Assembly (NCBI RefSeq): GCF_019431455.1
Contig: NZ_JAHYSR010000023.1
Location: forward strand, 1-61,507
DNA from: Paracoccus bogoriensis
Lineage (GTDB): Bacteria > Pseudomonadota > Alphaproteobacteria > Rhodobacterales > Rhodobacteraceae
DNA length: 61,507 nucleotides
Direction of reading: 5' to 3'
The notes beneath the pieces are model-generated. The model saw only the letters and a program-made list of their open reading frames with translations, was not told the DNA's origin and ran no database searches. This document shows positions 8,898 to 17,646 of the stretch, one piece after another. The first letter of the stretch is position 1, and every line of letters starts with the position of its first letter. The position numbers were made by a program, and so were the translations under genes.

Positions 8898-10187
8898 ATG
8901 AACGTCTATGACCGACTGAACGCGTCACTTGGCAAATGGTTGCCCGAAAAGCGCATTTTCATTCGGTCGGACGATGGAACCCGTTTTCTGCGGCTTCGGC
9001 CGCTGACTCAACTGACAGGTCTTGGCGGCCTGACTCTGGTCTTTGGCTGGACGCTCGTCTCAAGCTCTCTGCTTGTCATCGACGCGATCAACGCGGGTTC
9101 GTCGCGCGATCACGGCCAGCTTGCCCAGGCCGCCTTCGAGCAACGCCTTCTGGACCTGTCGGCTGAACGCGATGCCCGCGCGGCCGAGGCCCTTGCGGCG
9201 CAAAACCGCTTTGCCGTTGCGCTCGAGCAAGTGTCGCAGATGCAATCGCAGCTTCTGCAATCCGAGGAACGGCGCCGCGAACTCGAGGCCGGGCTGCACA
9301 ATATCCAGGCCAGCCTGTCCGAATCTCTTGCCGAGCGTGGCGCGGACCGGCGCGTTGCGGGCCAAGGCGATCCTGTCGAAGCCGACCGGGCCGAGGAATT
9401 CTCGGTCGCGCTTGACATCCTGTCGGGCGAATTGCGCCAAGCCGCCGACCAGCGCGCCGCCGCCGTCCAGCAGGCCGAGGAGGCACGTCTTGCCGCCGAG
9501 GAACTGGTCGCAGAGCGTGACCGGATCCTGGCCCGCAACGACGAGATCCTGACCGAGCTCGAGAACGCCGTAACGATCTCGGTCAAGCCACTGGATGACG
9601 TTTTCCGCTCGGTCGGGATGAACCCCGACGAGGTTCTGCGCACGATTCGCCGCGGCTATTCAGGTCAGGGAGGGCCTCTGACGCCAATTTCGTATTCGAC
9701 GCGGGGCAATGCGGCACTGAGCGAAGGCGAGCTCAGGGCCCGCCAGATCATCGTGACGCTGGATCAGATGAACACCTATCGCATCGCGATGGAGAAGCTG
9801 CCTCTGGCCATGCCTGTGCGCCAGAACTTCCGTTACACATCCGGCTTTGGCCGCCGTTGGGGGCGGATGCATGAGGGAATCGACATGGCCGGTCCCGTCG
9901 GCACGCCAATCCATGCCACCGGCGACGGTGTCGTGACCTTCGCCGGGCGTCTTGGTGCCTATGGAAACCTGATCAAGATCCAGCACGAGCTGGGGACCGA
10001 AACGCGCTATGCCCACCTGAATCGCATCTCGGTGCGCGTCGGCCAAAGGGTGTCGCAAGGAGAGCGGATCGGTGATATGGGGAACACCGGACGTTCGACC
10101 GGACCACATCTGCACTACGAGGTGCGTGTGAATGGTCGGGCCGTTGACCCGATGAGCTTCATCAAGGCAGCAGAAAATGTTCAGTAA
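8898..10187 (+). CDS. M23 family (LytM) murein peptidase with coiled coil
   Basis: A 429-residue envelope protein with a short cytoplasmic start, one membrane segment at about residues 42-62, a long alanine/glutamate-rich coiled coil (about 70-220) and a C-terminal M23 domain. The zinc ligands expected of active enzymes are present: HEGIDMAG (H-x3-D) and HLHYEVRVNG (H-x-H). It probably cuts peptidoglycan cross-links. Its end overlaps the bactofilin start by 11 bases, an arrangement known from other bacteria where bactofilin scaffolds localise M23 peptidases. The ATG at 8898 removes a 67-residue extension that has no family likeness. Confidence 0.93.
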   Translation: MNVYDRLNASLGKWLPEKRIFIRSDDGTRFLRLRPLTQLTGLGGLTLVFGWTLVSSSLLVIDAINAGSSRDHGQLAQAAFEQRLLDLSAERDARAAEALAAQNRFAVALEQVSQMQSQLLQSEERRRELEAGLHNIQASLSESLAERGADRRVAGQGDPVEADRAEEFSVALDILSGELRQAADQRAAAVQQAEEARLAAEELVAERDRILARNDEILTELENAVTISVKPLDDVFRSVGMNPDEVLRTIRRGYSGQGGPLTPISYSTRGNAALSEGELRARQIIVTLDQMNTYRIAMEKLPLAMPVRQNFRYTSGFGRRWGRMHEGIDMAGPVGTPIHATGDGVVTFAGRLGAYGNLIKIQHELGTETRYAHLNRISVRVGQRVSQGERIGDMGNTGRSTGPHLHYEVRVNGRAVDPMSFIKAAENVQ

Positions 10188-10680
10188 GACACGCGTGACC
10201 GAACCCCGCCCTTCAACCAGCCCGGCACCGGCCGCAGCAAGTCCCGCGCCCGGTCAATCGCTACCCGAGCGTCCGGCCGCAGAGGGTTCCGCCGTCCCCT
10301 CGGCTGCGCCCAAGCCGCGAAGCGCACCTTCTATCCTGTCGGCCGATCTGCACGTGACCGGCAATCTGAAGACGCAAGGAGATGTGCAGATCGAGGGCAT
10401 TGTCGAGGGTGATATCCGCGCCCATCAACTGACCATCGGCGAATCCGCCACCATCAAGGGCGAGATCGTGGCTGATGACGTAATTGTCCATGGGCGGGTC
10501 GTGGGCCGCGTGCGTGGCCTGAAGGTGCGCCTGACCGCCTCGGCACGGGTCGAGGGCGACATCATCCACAAGACCATCGCCATCGAATCGGGCGCCCATT
10601 TCGAAGGCTCGGTCCAGCGTCAGGACGATCCGCTGAGCAATGGCATCACGAAGAAGCTGGCGCCGCCGGCCGCTGAATAA
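10177..10680 (+). CDS. bactofilin, polymer-forming cytoskeletal protein
   Basis: A 167-residue bactofilin. A Pro/Ala-rich tail (residues 1-50) is followed by the beta-helix domain with short hydrophobic repeats (LHVTGNLKTQGDVQIEG, VEGDIRAHQLTIGESA, IKGEIVADDVIVHGRVVG) and a flexible tail. Bactofilins polymerise without nucleotide and place cell-wall enzymes. The gene overlaps the M23 peptidase gene, so the two products probably work together in wall shaping. Confidence 0.93.
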   Translation: MFSKTRVTEPRPSTSPAPAAASPAPGQSLPERPAAEGSAVPSAAPKPRSAPSILSADLHVTGNLKTQGDVQIEGIVEGDIRAHQLTIGESATIKGEIVADDVIVHGRVVGRVRGLKVRLTASARVEGDIIHKTIAIESGAHFEGSVQRQDDPLSNGITKKLAPPAAE

Positions 10681-10702
10681 GCTGCGTTCCGATTTTGCAT
10701 CC

Positions 10703-10724
10703 GGCCCGCCATTGCGGGCCTTTT
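10703..10724 (+). terminator. terminator of the M23-bactofilin operon
   Basis: GGCCCGC, loop CATT, GCGGGCC is followed by TTTT, 22 bases after the bactofilin stop. Confidence 0.8.
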
Positions 10725-10794
10725 GCACGGGGATGCTCTTGACACGCCACGCGGCGATCGGCGTCCCCTGTCCCGAACGGCATGGGAGAGTGCG

Positions 10795-11646
10795 ATGAAG
10801 CTGCTGCGTTATGGCCCAAAAGGCCAGGAAAAGCCTGGATTGCTTGATGCGTCAGGTCGAGTCCGCGATCTTTCCGCGCATGTCGCCGATCTGTCGGGTG
10901 AGGTTCTGACCAGGGCCGGACTGGCGCGCCTGGCCGCACTGGAACCGGAGGGCCTGCCTCTGGTCGAAGGCGTTCCCCAGCGGGATCTGCGGCTGGGCCC
11001 TTGCGTCGGCTGGGTCGGCAAGTTCATCGGGGTTGGTCTGAACTATGCCGATCATGCGGCCGAGGCCGGTATGCCGGTCCCATCGGAGCCGGTCCTGTTC
11101 AGCAAGTGGACCAGCTGCATCGCCGGGCCCGATGACGACTTGCACCTGCCTTCCGGATCGGTGACAACCGATTGGGAGGTCGAATTGGGCGTTGTCATCG
11201 GCGATGGCGGCTGCGACATTCCGCAGGACACGGCGCTTGATCATGTGGCGGGCTATTGCGTGGTCAACGACATTTCCGAACGCGACTGGCAGATCAATCG
11301 CGGCGGCACCTGGGACAAGGGCAAGGGCTATGACGGTTTCGGCCCGATCGGTCCCTGGCTGGTCACCCCTGACGAGATCCCCGATATCGCCGCCTTGACG
11401 CTGTGGCTCGATGTGGACGGCCAGCGCCGTCAACAGGGCTCGACCGCAACGATGATCTTCGGGCCCGCCGAAATCGTCGCCTATTGCTCGCGCTTCACGC
11501 GGCTGATGCCGGGCGACGTGATCACGACCGGCACACCGCCGGGTGTCGGCATGGGGCAGAAGCCACCGGTCTATCTGCGTGCCGGTCAGGTCATGCGGCT
11601 GGGCATCGACGGGTTGGGCCAACAGACGCAGCGCGTCCTGGCGTGA
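10795..11646 (+). CDS. fumarylacetoacetate hydrolase-family protein
   Basis: A 283-residue protein of the FAH superfamily. Family motifs are present: GVGLNYADHAAEAG, the metal-binding WEVELGVVIG, GKGYDGFGPIGPWLV and GTPPGVGMGQKPP. Members act as 2-keto-4-pentenoate hydratases, ureidoglycolate lyases, acylpyruvases or related C-C or hydratase enzymes; this form, with an N-terminal domain of about 70 residues, is the common ureidoglycolate lyase-like type, but the substrate cannot be decided. GGGAGAG precedes the ATG at 10795. No pathway neighbours are present. Confidence 0.88.
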   Translation: MKLLRYGPKGQEKPGLLDASGRVRDLSAHVADLSGEVLTRAGLARLAALEPEGLPLVEGVPQRDLRLGPCVGWVGKFIGVGLNYADHAAEAGMPVPSEPVLFSKWTSCIAGPDDDLHLPSGSVTTDWEVELGVVIGDGGCDIPQDTALDHVAGYCVVNDISERDWQINRGGTWDKGKGYDGFGPIGPWLVTPDEIPDIAALTLWLDVDGQRRQQGSTATMIFGPAEIVAYCSRFTRLMPGDVITTGTPPGVGMGQKPPVYLRAGQVMRLGIDGLGQQTQRVLA

Positions 11647-11833
11647 GAGCCGCTCGACCATTATCGGGCGGGCCAAGGTAGCGGCGCTGCCGCCACGATT
11701 CTTCGGCAGCAGACCGCTGCAGGCGGTCCCGACTACCGGCCCCTGCTCCACGTCACGTGCTGGCAGCCAAAGCGCCGCGACGCATGGCTGTCGGCCAATC
11801 TGCGATTGATGACGCCGATGGCGACGCGGATAA

Positions 11834-12655
11834 TCATACAGGCCAGGGTTGATCGCGCTCGAGATCGGGCATCAACCGCCGATAGAGGTGCCAGGTCGCG
11901 TGACCCAGCACCGGCAGCACGATCAACAGCCCCAGGAACGCGGGCAGAATGGCCGCAAGGATCAGTGCCGCGATCACGGTGCCCCAGATCGTCAGCACAC
12001 CGAAATTCAACCGCACGGCCTTGATCGAGGTCGTGATCGCTGTGACGAAATCGGTCTCGTAATCCAGCAGAAGCGGCAGGCCTACCACGGTAAAGCTGAA
12101 CAATGCCAGCGCAAAGCCCGCTCCGATCAGCGTCCCGATGGCCAGCATGGCCAGCCCCCTGCCCTGAAACAGGATCGCGGTCGAGCTGGTGACATTGGTC
12201 AGCGACGCCGTTCCCAGAAAGATCGCAAAGATCGTGTGCGCGACAAAGACCCAGAACATGAACATCAACAGGATAACCATTGCCATCGAGGGGATCTGCC
12301 GGTCCTTCTGCGCGATCACGATGCGACTGACGCTGCGCCAGTCCAGTTCCTGGCCCAGCTCGATCCGGCGACTGACCTCGTAGAGTCCGACCGCAGCGAA
12401 GGGCGCGATCAGCGGGAAGCCCAGGATGAAGGGGATCAGCCACCAATCGCTGCCGACTGCCGTGGCCACCGCGACCAGCGCCAGCCCGCCCAGCACGTAA
12501 AAAGCCGAGAACAACAGCCCGAAGGCCGGCGCCCGGCGAAAGTCGCGCCAGCCCGCCGCCAGCGCGAAATGAAGATCCGAGACGCCGATCCTGACCGGAT
12601 CGGGCAACGGATCGGGCTCGTCTTTCAGACGTCCGGGCATGTCGTATCGCGCCAT
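11834..12655 (-). CDS. DUF2189 integral membrane protein
   Basis: A 273-residue protein with about six membrane segments and the DUF2189 pattern (ALAAGWRDFRRAPAFGLLFSAFYVLGG near the N-terminus, GFPLIAPFAAVGLYEVSRR in the middle). Function is unknown; the family is widespread in alphaproteobacteria. Two ATG codons stand in tandem (12658 and 12655). GAGGTG lies only two bases before the first, so the second, with five bases of spacing, is chosen. It is followed at its 3' side by about 190 bp without a gene. Confidence 0.85.
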   Translation of the reverse strand: MARYDMPGRLKDEPDPLPDPVRIGVSDLHFALAAGWRDFRRAPAFGLLFSAFYVLGGLALVAVATAVGSDWWLIPFILGFPLIAPFAAVGLYEVSRRIELGQELDWRSVSRIVIAQKDRQIPSMAMVILLMFMFWVFVAHTIFAIFLGTASLTNVTSSTAILFQGRGLAMLAIGTLIGAGFALALFSFTVVGLPLLLDYETDFVTAITTSIKAVRLNFGVLTIWGTVIAALILAAILPAFLGLLIVLPVLGHATWHLYRRLMPDLERDQPWPV

Positions 12656-12724
12656 CATTTCACCTCGAATTCAGCGCGTTCGAGGAAAGGATAGCGCCCG
12701 ATCCGCCGTCCCAGCAACGATTCG

Positions 12725-13216
12725 TCAGGCGTAGCGCGCGACCAGGGCCGCGCGGACGGCGGGGCTGACAAACTTGGACACGTCGCCGCCCAAGCGCGCG
12801 ATTTCCTTGACCAGCTTGGATGCGATGGCCTGACGGCGTGCATCCGCCATCAGAAAAACCGTCTCGACCCCGCTATCGAGCGCACGGTTCATGCCGACCA
12901 TCTGGAACTCGTATTCGAAATCCGCGACGGCACGCAGGCCGCGTACGATCACCCCCGCGCCCACGTCGCGCGCGCAGTCGATCAGCAGGTTCTCGAAAGG
13001 ATGGACCACGATCTCGCCGCCGGTGCGGGCCGCGATCTGATCGCATTCGGATCGCACCATCGCCACCCGCTCATCAAGGTCGAACAGCGGCCCCTTGTCG
13101 CGATTGATCGCGACGCCGATCACAAGCCGATCGACCAGCGCCATGGCGCGCTGGATGATGTCGATATGGCCCAATGTGATCGGATCGAAAGTGCCGGGAT
13201 AGAGGCCGATGCGCAT
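12725..13216 (-). CDS. coaD: phosphopantetheine adenylyltransferase
   Basis: CoaD transfers AMP from ATP to 4'-phosphopantetheine, the fourth step of CoA synthesis. The 163-residue protein shows the nucleotidyltransferase motif GTFDPITLGHIDII at residues 8-21, VIRGLRAVADFEYEFQM in the middle, and the ATP-contacting SKLVKEIARLGGDVSKFV near the C-terminus. Length is normal. An inverted repeat lies 34 bp upstream of its start. Confidence 0.96.
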   Translation of the reverse strand: MRIGLYPGTFDPITLGHIDIIQRAMALVDRLVIGVAINRDKGPLFDLDERVAMVRSECDQIAARTGGEIVVHPFENLLIDCARDVGAGVIVRGLRAVADFEYEFQMVGMNRALDSGVETVFLMADARRQAIASKLVKEIARLGGDVSKFVSPAVRAALVARYA

Positions 13217-13249
13217 GAAATCGCGTCCTTGTTCAGGGTCGTGGGCTCA

Positions 13250-13266
13250 GGCAAAGCGCATTTGCC
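13250..13266. promoter_or_regulatory. perfect inverted repeat GGCAAA-N5-TTTGCC upstream of coaD
   Basis: GGCAAA (13250-13255) and TTTGCC (13261-13266) flank GCGCA, between the CBS-protein gene and coaD on the minus strand. It may be a hairpin at the end of the CBS gene or an operator. It shares the TTTGC/GCAAA halves seen ahead of the ScfR-type gene and mmsA. Confidence 0.35.
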
Positions 13267-13312
13267 CCCTGATTGCAAGGATGTGATCGCCAACGGCCGG
13301 GTCGGCCCTGCG

Positions 13313-13774
13313 TCACGCGCCCATGATCATGCCGGTCAGGGCCTCCTTCTCGGCGGCCAGTTCCTTGAGGCGGCCGCTGACGGCGTCCCCGATCGAGATG
13401 ACGCCCAGCATCTCGCCCTGCTCGTCCACGACAGGCATGTGGCGGAACCGGCCTTCAGTCATGCGTTCCAGGATGGTCAGCGCGTCATCGCCGGTGGTGC
13501 AGGTCTGGACGCTGCGCGTCATGAATTCGCTGACGGGGTAAGACAGGATTTCGGCCCCGTGCTTGCCCAGTTGACGAACGATGTCGCGTTCCGAGAGAAT
13601 GCCCTCGGGACGCTTGCCATCGGTCGAGACCACCACGGCACCGATGCGTTTTTCGGCCAGCAGACGGGCCGCGTCGGCCATCGTGGTGTCGGGCTGGATC
13701 GTCACGATCAGGGACGGATCAATCCAGGGTTTCGCGCTATCCGACTTCATCGACAGCAATTGCCTGACAAGCAT
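13313..13774 (-). CDS. CBS-domain pair protein
   Basis: A 153-residue protein made of two CBS motifs (about residues 20-75 and 85-140; note GAVVVSTDGKRPEGILSERD and FRHMPVVDEQGEMLGVISIGD). Such stand-alone CBS pairs bind adenine nucleotides or NAD and act as energy or redox sensors; the partner is unknown. It stands between coaD and the LysR gene on the same strand, with about 95 bp to coaD. Confidence 0.88.
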   Translation of the reverse strand: MLVRQLLSMKSDSAKPWIDPSLIVTIQPDTTMADAARLLAEKRIGAVVVSTDGKRPEGILSERDIVRQLGKHGAEILSYPVSEFMTRSVQTCTTGDDALTILERMTEGRFRHMPVVDEQGEMLGVISIGDAVSGRLKELAAEKEALTGMIMGA

Positions 13775-13828
13775 GACGCCCTCCTCACGGCTTGGTTATG
13801 TTCATCCTTTTCGCCGAATCGCTTCGCG

Positions 13829-14740
13829 TCAAGTCTGCGCATCCTCCGGCGCGGCGACCAACGCTTCGAGCCTTGCGACCTCGGCCCGGATACCGTGGGC
13901 CAGCGCATCCGCCAGCAGGCTGAGCCGGCGCGAGGCCCGGTCATCGGCATGACGGATCAGCCAGAAGCTGCGCCGCAGCGCGATCCGATCGGTCAGCACG
14001 CGCCGCACTCCCGGCGCAAAAGGGATGGCGAAGTCGTGCACGATCCCCAGCCCTGCTCCCGCGCGCACCGCCTGCATCTGGACCGCGACCGAATTGCTGC
14101 TGATCTGGGCGACCTCGACGCCGGTGGCCGACAGGTAATCCAGCTCGCGGTCAAAGATCATGTCGGGAATATAGCCGATCATGCGATGCCTGCGCAGGTC
14201 TTCGAGGCTCCGCAGCGGCGGGTGGCGTGACAGATAATCCCCATGCGCGGCCAGATGCAGCCGGTAATCCACGAGCCTTTGCACCATCAGCCGTCCCGTA
14301 TCGGGGGGCGAGACCGCGATGGCCATGTCGGCCTCGCGCCGGGTCAGGTTCACCACGCGCGGCAGGGCAACGATCTGCACCTCCAGCCCCGGATGGGCGG
14401 CGCAAAGATCCCGCGCCACCTGCGGCAGCAGGTAATTCGCGCAGCCATCCGGCGCCCCGATCCGCAATTGTCCGGTGATCCCCGCCTCTTGCGAGATCGC
14501 CTCGGCAGCGGCGGCGGCGGCTTGCTCGGCGGCCTCGGCGGGCGCGACAAGACGCGCGCCCTCGGCCGTCAGCGCATAGCCCTGCGGGGTCTTGAGAAAC
14601 AGCGGCGCCCCGACCGCGCCTTCCAGCCGCGCGACACGGCGCCCCACGGTCGAGGCATCCATCCCCAGCCGCCGCCCCGCACCCGACAGGCTCTCCGTCC
14701 GCGCGACCGCCAGAAAGATCCGCAGGTCGTCCCAGTCCAT
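13829..14740 (-). CDS. LysR-family transcriptional regulator
   Basis: A 303-residue LysR regulator: N-terminal winged helix (MDWDDLRIFLAVARTESLSGAGRR, GMDASTVGRRVARLE) and a C-terminal effector-binding domain. It is transcribed divergently from mmsA with a 102-bp shared gap, so by the usual LysR arrangement it is likely to control mmsA and itself. The effector could be a valine-pathway intermediate; this is inferred from position only. Confidence 0.9.
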   Translation of the reverse strand: MDWDDLRIFLAVARTESLSGAGRRLGMDASTVGRRVARLEGAVGAPLFLKTPQGYALTAEGARLVAPAEAAEQAAAAAAEAISQEAGITGQLRIGAPDGCANYLLPQVARDLCAAHPGLEVQIVALPRVVNLTRREADMAIAVSPPDTGRLMVQRLVDYRLHLAAHGDYLSRHPPLRSLEDLRRHRMIGYIPDMIFDRELDYLSATGVEVAQISSNSVAVQMQAVRAGAGLGIVHDFAIPFAPGVRRVLTDRIALRRSFWLIRHADDRASRRLSLLADALAHGIRAEVARLEALVAAPEDAQT

Positions 14741-14750
14741 CGCCCGACCC

Positions 14751-14776
14751 TTTGCATAATCGCAAAACCTATTTGC
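14751..14776. promoter_or_regulatory. TTTGC/GCAAA half-sites in the LysR-mmsA intergenic region
   Basis: TTTGCATAATCGCAAA (14751-14766) is an inverted repeat of TTTGC with a 6-bp centre, and another TTTGC follows at 14772. It lies 10-35 bp before the LysR start and 67-92 bp before mmsA. It could be a LysR site or a degenerate ScfR-type site. Confidence 0.45.
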
Positions 14777-14842
14777 TACCTTGCCCCTTTATCCGGCAAT
14801 TCCGCAAGACTAACCTGCGCCTGACGCTTTCAGGAGGATGCG

Positions 14843-16342
14843 ATGCACGAAATTCACCACTGGATCGACGGTGCCGAATACAAAGGCACGTCGGGCCGCT
14901 TCAGCGACGTGTTCAACCCTGCCACCGGAGAGGTTCAGGCCCGCCTGTCGTTGGCCAGCAAGGCCGAACTTGACCACGCCATCGCCCGCGCTGCCGAAGC
15001 CCAGGTGAAATGGGGCGCGACCAACCCGCAGCGGCGCGCCCGCGTGATGATGGAGTTCGTGCGCCTGATCAACCGCGACATGAACCAGCTGGCCGAGGTT
15101 CTCTCCTCGGAACACGGCAAGACCTTCCCTGACGCCAAGGGCGACATCCAGCGCGGCCTCGAGGTGATCGAGTTCTGCATCGGCGCGCCCCATCTGCTCA
15201 AGGGCGAGTTCACCGACAGCGCCGGCCCCGGCATCGACATGTATTCCATGCGCCAGCCCCTTGGGGTGGTCGCAGGCATCACGCCCTTCAACTTCCCCGC
15301 CATGATCCCGCTGTGGAAGATGGGTCCAGCCCTCGCCTGCGGCAATGCGATGATCCTCAAACCATCCGAGCGCGACCCCTCGGTTCCGCTGATGCTGGCC
15401 AGGCTGCTGCAAGAGGCCGGGCTGCCGGATGGCGTGCTGCAGGTGGTGAACGGCGACAAGGAGGCGGTCGATGCGATCCTCGACAGCCAGGTCATTCAGG
15501 CGGTGGGCTTCGTCGGCTCCACGCCGATCGCGCAATATATCTATGAACGCGCCGCTGCGACCGGCAAGCGCGCGCAATGTTTCGGCGGCGCCAAGAACCA
15601 CATGATCATCATGCCGGATGCCGACCTGGATCAGGCAGCCGACGCGCTGGTCGGCGCGGGCTATGGGGCCGCGGGCGAACGCTGCATGGCGATTTCGGTC
15701 GCGGTGCCGGTCGGCGAAAGGACCGCCGATGCCCTCATCGAGAAACTGGTGCCCCGGATCGAAAAGCTGAAGGTCGGCCCCTGGACGGCCGGAAACGACA
15801 TCGACTACGGTCCCGTCATCACCAGAGCCGCGAAAGAGAACATCCTGCGCCTCGTCCAGTCGGGCGTGGACCAGGGCGCCGAATTGATCGTAGACGGCCG
15901 CGACTTCAGCCTGCAAGGCTACGAGAACGGTTTCTTCGTCGGCCCGCACCTCTTTGACCGCGTGACCCCGGATATGGACATCTACAAGACCGAGATCTTC
16001 GGCCCGGTCCTGTCCACCGTCCGCGCCGACAGCTACGAAGAGGCGCTGAAACTGGCCATGGACCACGAATATGGCAACGGCACGGCGATCTTCACCCGCG
16101 ACGGCGACTCGGCGCGCGACTTCGCAAGCCGGGTGAACATCGGCATGGTCGGCATCAATGTGCCAATCCCGGTGCCCTTGGCCTATCACACCTTCGGCGG
16201 CTGGAAGAAATCCGGCTTCGGCGACCTGAACCAGCACGGCCCGGACGCGTTCCGCTTCTACACGCGGACCAAGACCGTAACCGCCCGCTGGCCCTCGGGC
16301 ATCAAGGAGGGCGGAGAGTTCAACTTCAAGGCAATGGACTGA
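14843..16342 (+). CDS. mmsA: CoA-acylating methylmalonate-semialdehyde dehydrogenase
   Basis: MmsA converts methylmalonate semialdehyde to propionyl-CoA with NAD and CoA, the last step of valine degradation. The 499-residue protein has the family start (HHWIDGAEYKGTSGRFSDVFNPATGEV), the NAD-binding ITPFNFPAMIPLWKMGPALA, and the catalytic cysteine in GYGAAGERCMAISVAVPVG, which distinguishes it from general aldehyde dehydrogenases. AGGAGG precedes the ATG at 14843. The remaining pathway genes follow after the YbdK-like gene. Confidence 0.95.
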   Translation: MHEIHHWIDGAEYKGTSGRFSDVFNPATGEVQARLSLASKAELDHAIARAAEAQVKWGATNPQRRARVMMEFVRLINRDMNQLAEVLSSEHGKTFPDAKGDIQRGLEVIEFCIGAPHLLKGEFTDSAGPGIDMYSMRQPLGVVAGITPFNFPAMIPLWKMGPALACGNAMILKPSERDPSVPLMLARLLQEAGLPDGVLQVVNGDKEAVDAILDSQVIQAVGFVGSTPIAQYIYERAAATGKRAQCFGGAKNHMIIMPDADLDQAADALVGAGYGAAGERCMAISVAVPVGERTADALIEKLVPRIEKLKVGPWTAGNDIDYGPVITRAAKENILRLVQSGVDQGAELIVDGRDFSLQGYENGFFVGPHLFDRVTPDMDIYKTEIFGPVLSTVRADSYEEALKLAMDHEYGNGTAIFTRDGDSARDFASRVNIGMVGINVPIPVPLAYHTFGGWKKSGFGDLNQHGPDAFRFYTRTKTVTARWPSGIKEGGEFNFKAMD

Positions 16343-16355
16343 TCTTCTCCGTTGC

Positions 16356-16397
16356 CGAAATACCCGCGGGGGTCCGGGGGCGGCAAGCCCCCGGCCA
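16356..16397. repeat. GC-rich palindromic intergenic repeat, copy 2
   Basis: Starts CGAAATACCCGCGGGGGTCC and contains the hairpin CCGGGGGC-GGCAA-GCCCCCGG (16374-16394). It is related in its AAATAyCC...GGGG start and hairpin to the copy at 5804-5870 and, in the start only, to 29722-29751. It lies between mmsA and the YbdK-like gene. Confidence 0.6.
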
Positions 16398-16429
16398 TCG
16401 CGGGACGCAACAGGGCACAGGGCCGGACG

Positions 16430-17560
16430 ATGACTCAGACCCCCGATTTCACGCTCGGCATCGAAGAGGAATACCTGCTCGTCGATGCCGATACAGGCCG
16501 GCTGGCCGCCGCCCCCGAGGCGCTGATGAAAGCCTGCAAGCAGGCCCTGGGCGATCAGGTCAGCCCCGAATTCCTGCGCTGCCAGATCGAGATCGGCACC
16601 CCCGTCTGCCCCGACATCCGCACCGCCCGCGACCATCTGCGCCGCCTGCGCGCGACCATAGCCGACAAGGCCGCCGAACACGGCCTGGCGCCCATCGCGG
16701 CCGCCTGCCACCCCATGGCCGACTGGCGCGACCAGGATCATACCGACAAGGACCGCTACAACCAGCTCTCGCGCGAGATGGGCGGCGTGGCGCGGCGAAT
16801 GCTGATCTGCGGGATGCATGTCCATGTAGGCATCCCCGAACAGGCGCAGCGCATCGACCTGATGAACCAGTTCAGCTATTTCCTGCCGCATCTGCTGGCG
16901 CTGTCGGCCTCCAGTCCCTTCTGGCAAGGCGAGGATACCGGTCTTGCCTCCTATCGCACCACGGTCTTCGGCGACATGCCGCGCACCGGACTGCCGCCTG
17001 CCTTCGGATCCTGGGACGAATACGACCGCTCGGTCACGGCGCTGACCCGGCTGGGGATCATCGAGGACAGCAGCAAGATCTGGTGGGATCTGCGTCCCTC
17101 CTGCAAGTTCCCGACGCTGGAGACGCGGATCTGCGACGCCTGCCCGCGTCTTGACGATGCCATCACGCTGGCTGCGCTGATCCAGGCGACGCTGCGGATG
17201 CTGTGGCGGCTGTCTCGCCGCAACCTGCGCTGGCGGCGCTACGACAGCTTCCTTCTGTCCGAGAACCGCTGGCGCGCGGCGCGCTATGGCACGACCGAAG
17301 GCCAGATCGATTTCGGCGCGGGCGACATCATCCCCTTCGAGCAGATCGCCGAGGATTGGCTGGCCCTTGTCGCCGAGGATGCCGATGCGTTGGACAGCCA
17401 ACCCGCCGTGGCCCACCTGCGCGACATGGTCGCCCGCGGCACCTCGGCCGAGAGACAGCGCGCCACCGCCGCCGGCGCCCGCGAGGCCGGCGCCGATCCG
17501 GCGCAGGCCCTGCGCGCCGTCACCCGCCACCTGATCGAGGAATTCCGCCATGACCTTTAG
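16430..17560 (+). CDS. carboxylate-amine ligase, YbdK/GCS2 family
   Basis: A 376-residue protein of the glutamate-cysteine ligase 2 family. Family motifs are [19 protein letters not shown] at the N-terminus, GMHVHVGIP in the centre and a C-terminal RWRAARYG segment. E. coli YbdK has weak gamma-glutamylcysteine ligase activity; the true substrate of these proteins is uncertain. The ATG at 16430 gives the family start; 26 residues of open frame upstream cover the GC-rich repeat and are rejected. It sits inside the valine-degradation cluster without an obvious role in it. Confidence 0.9.
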   Translation: MTQTPDFTLGIEEEYLLVDADTGRLAAAPEALMKACKQALGDQVSPEFLRCQIEIGTPVCPDIRTARDHLRRLRATIADKAAEHGLAPIAAACHPMADWRDQDHTDKDRYNQLSREMGGVARRMLICGMHVHVGIPEQAQRIDLMNQFSYFLPHLLALSASSPFWQGEDTGLASYRTTVFGDMPRTGLPPAFGSWDEYDRSVTALTRLGIIEDSSKIWWDLRPSCKFPTLETRICDACPRLDDAITLAALIQATLRMLWRLSRRNLRWRRYDSFLLSENRWRAARYGTTEGQIDFGAGDIIPFEQIAEDWLALVAEDADALDSQPAVAHLRDMVARGTSAERQRATAAGAREAGADPAQALRAVTRHLIEEFRHDL

Positions 17561-17646
17561 ACGCAGTCGGTTCCCTTGCAACATTCTGGCAATATCTGCC
17601 AATTAAACATCTGTTCAATTCGCGCTCATCTGGGGAGGGATGCCGC

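Noticed and set aside
11647..11833. Gap between the FAH gene and the DUF2189 gene as a small gene or RNA
   Set aside because: No convincing frame, hairpin with T-run, or conserved motif was seen.
12655..12843. Minus-strand frame between coaD and the DUF2189 gene
   Set aside because: It overlaps coaD by about 120 bp in another frame and looks like a shadow.
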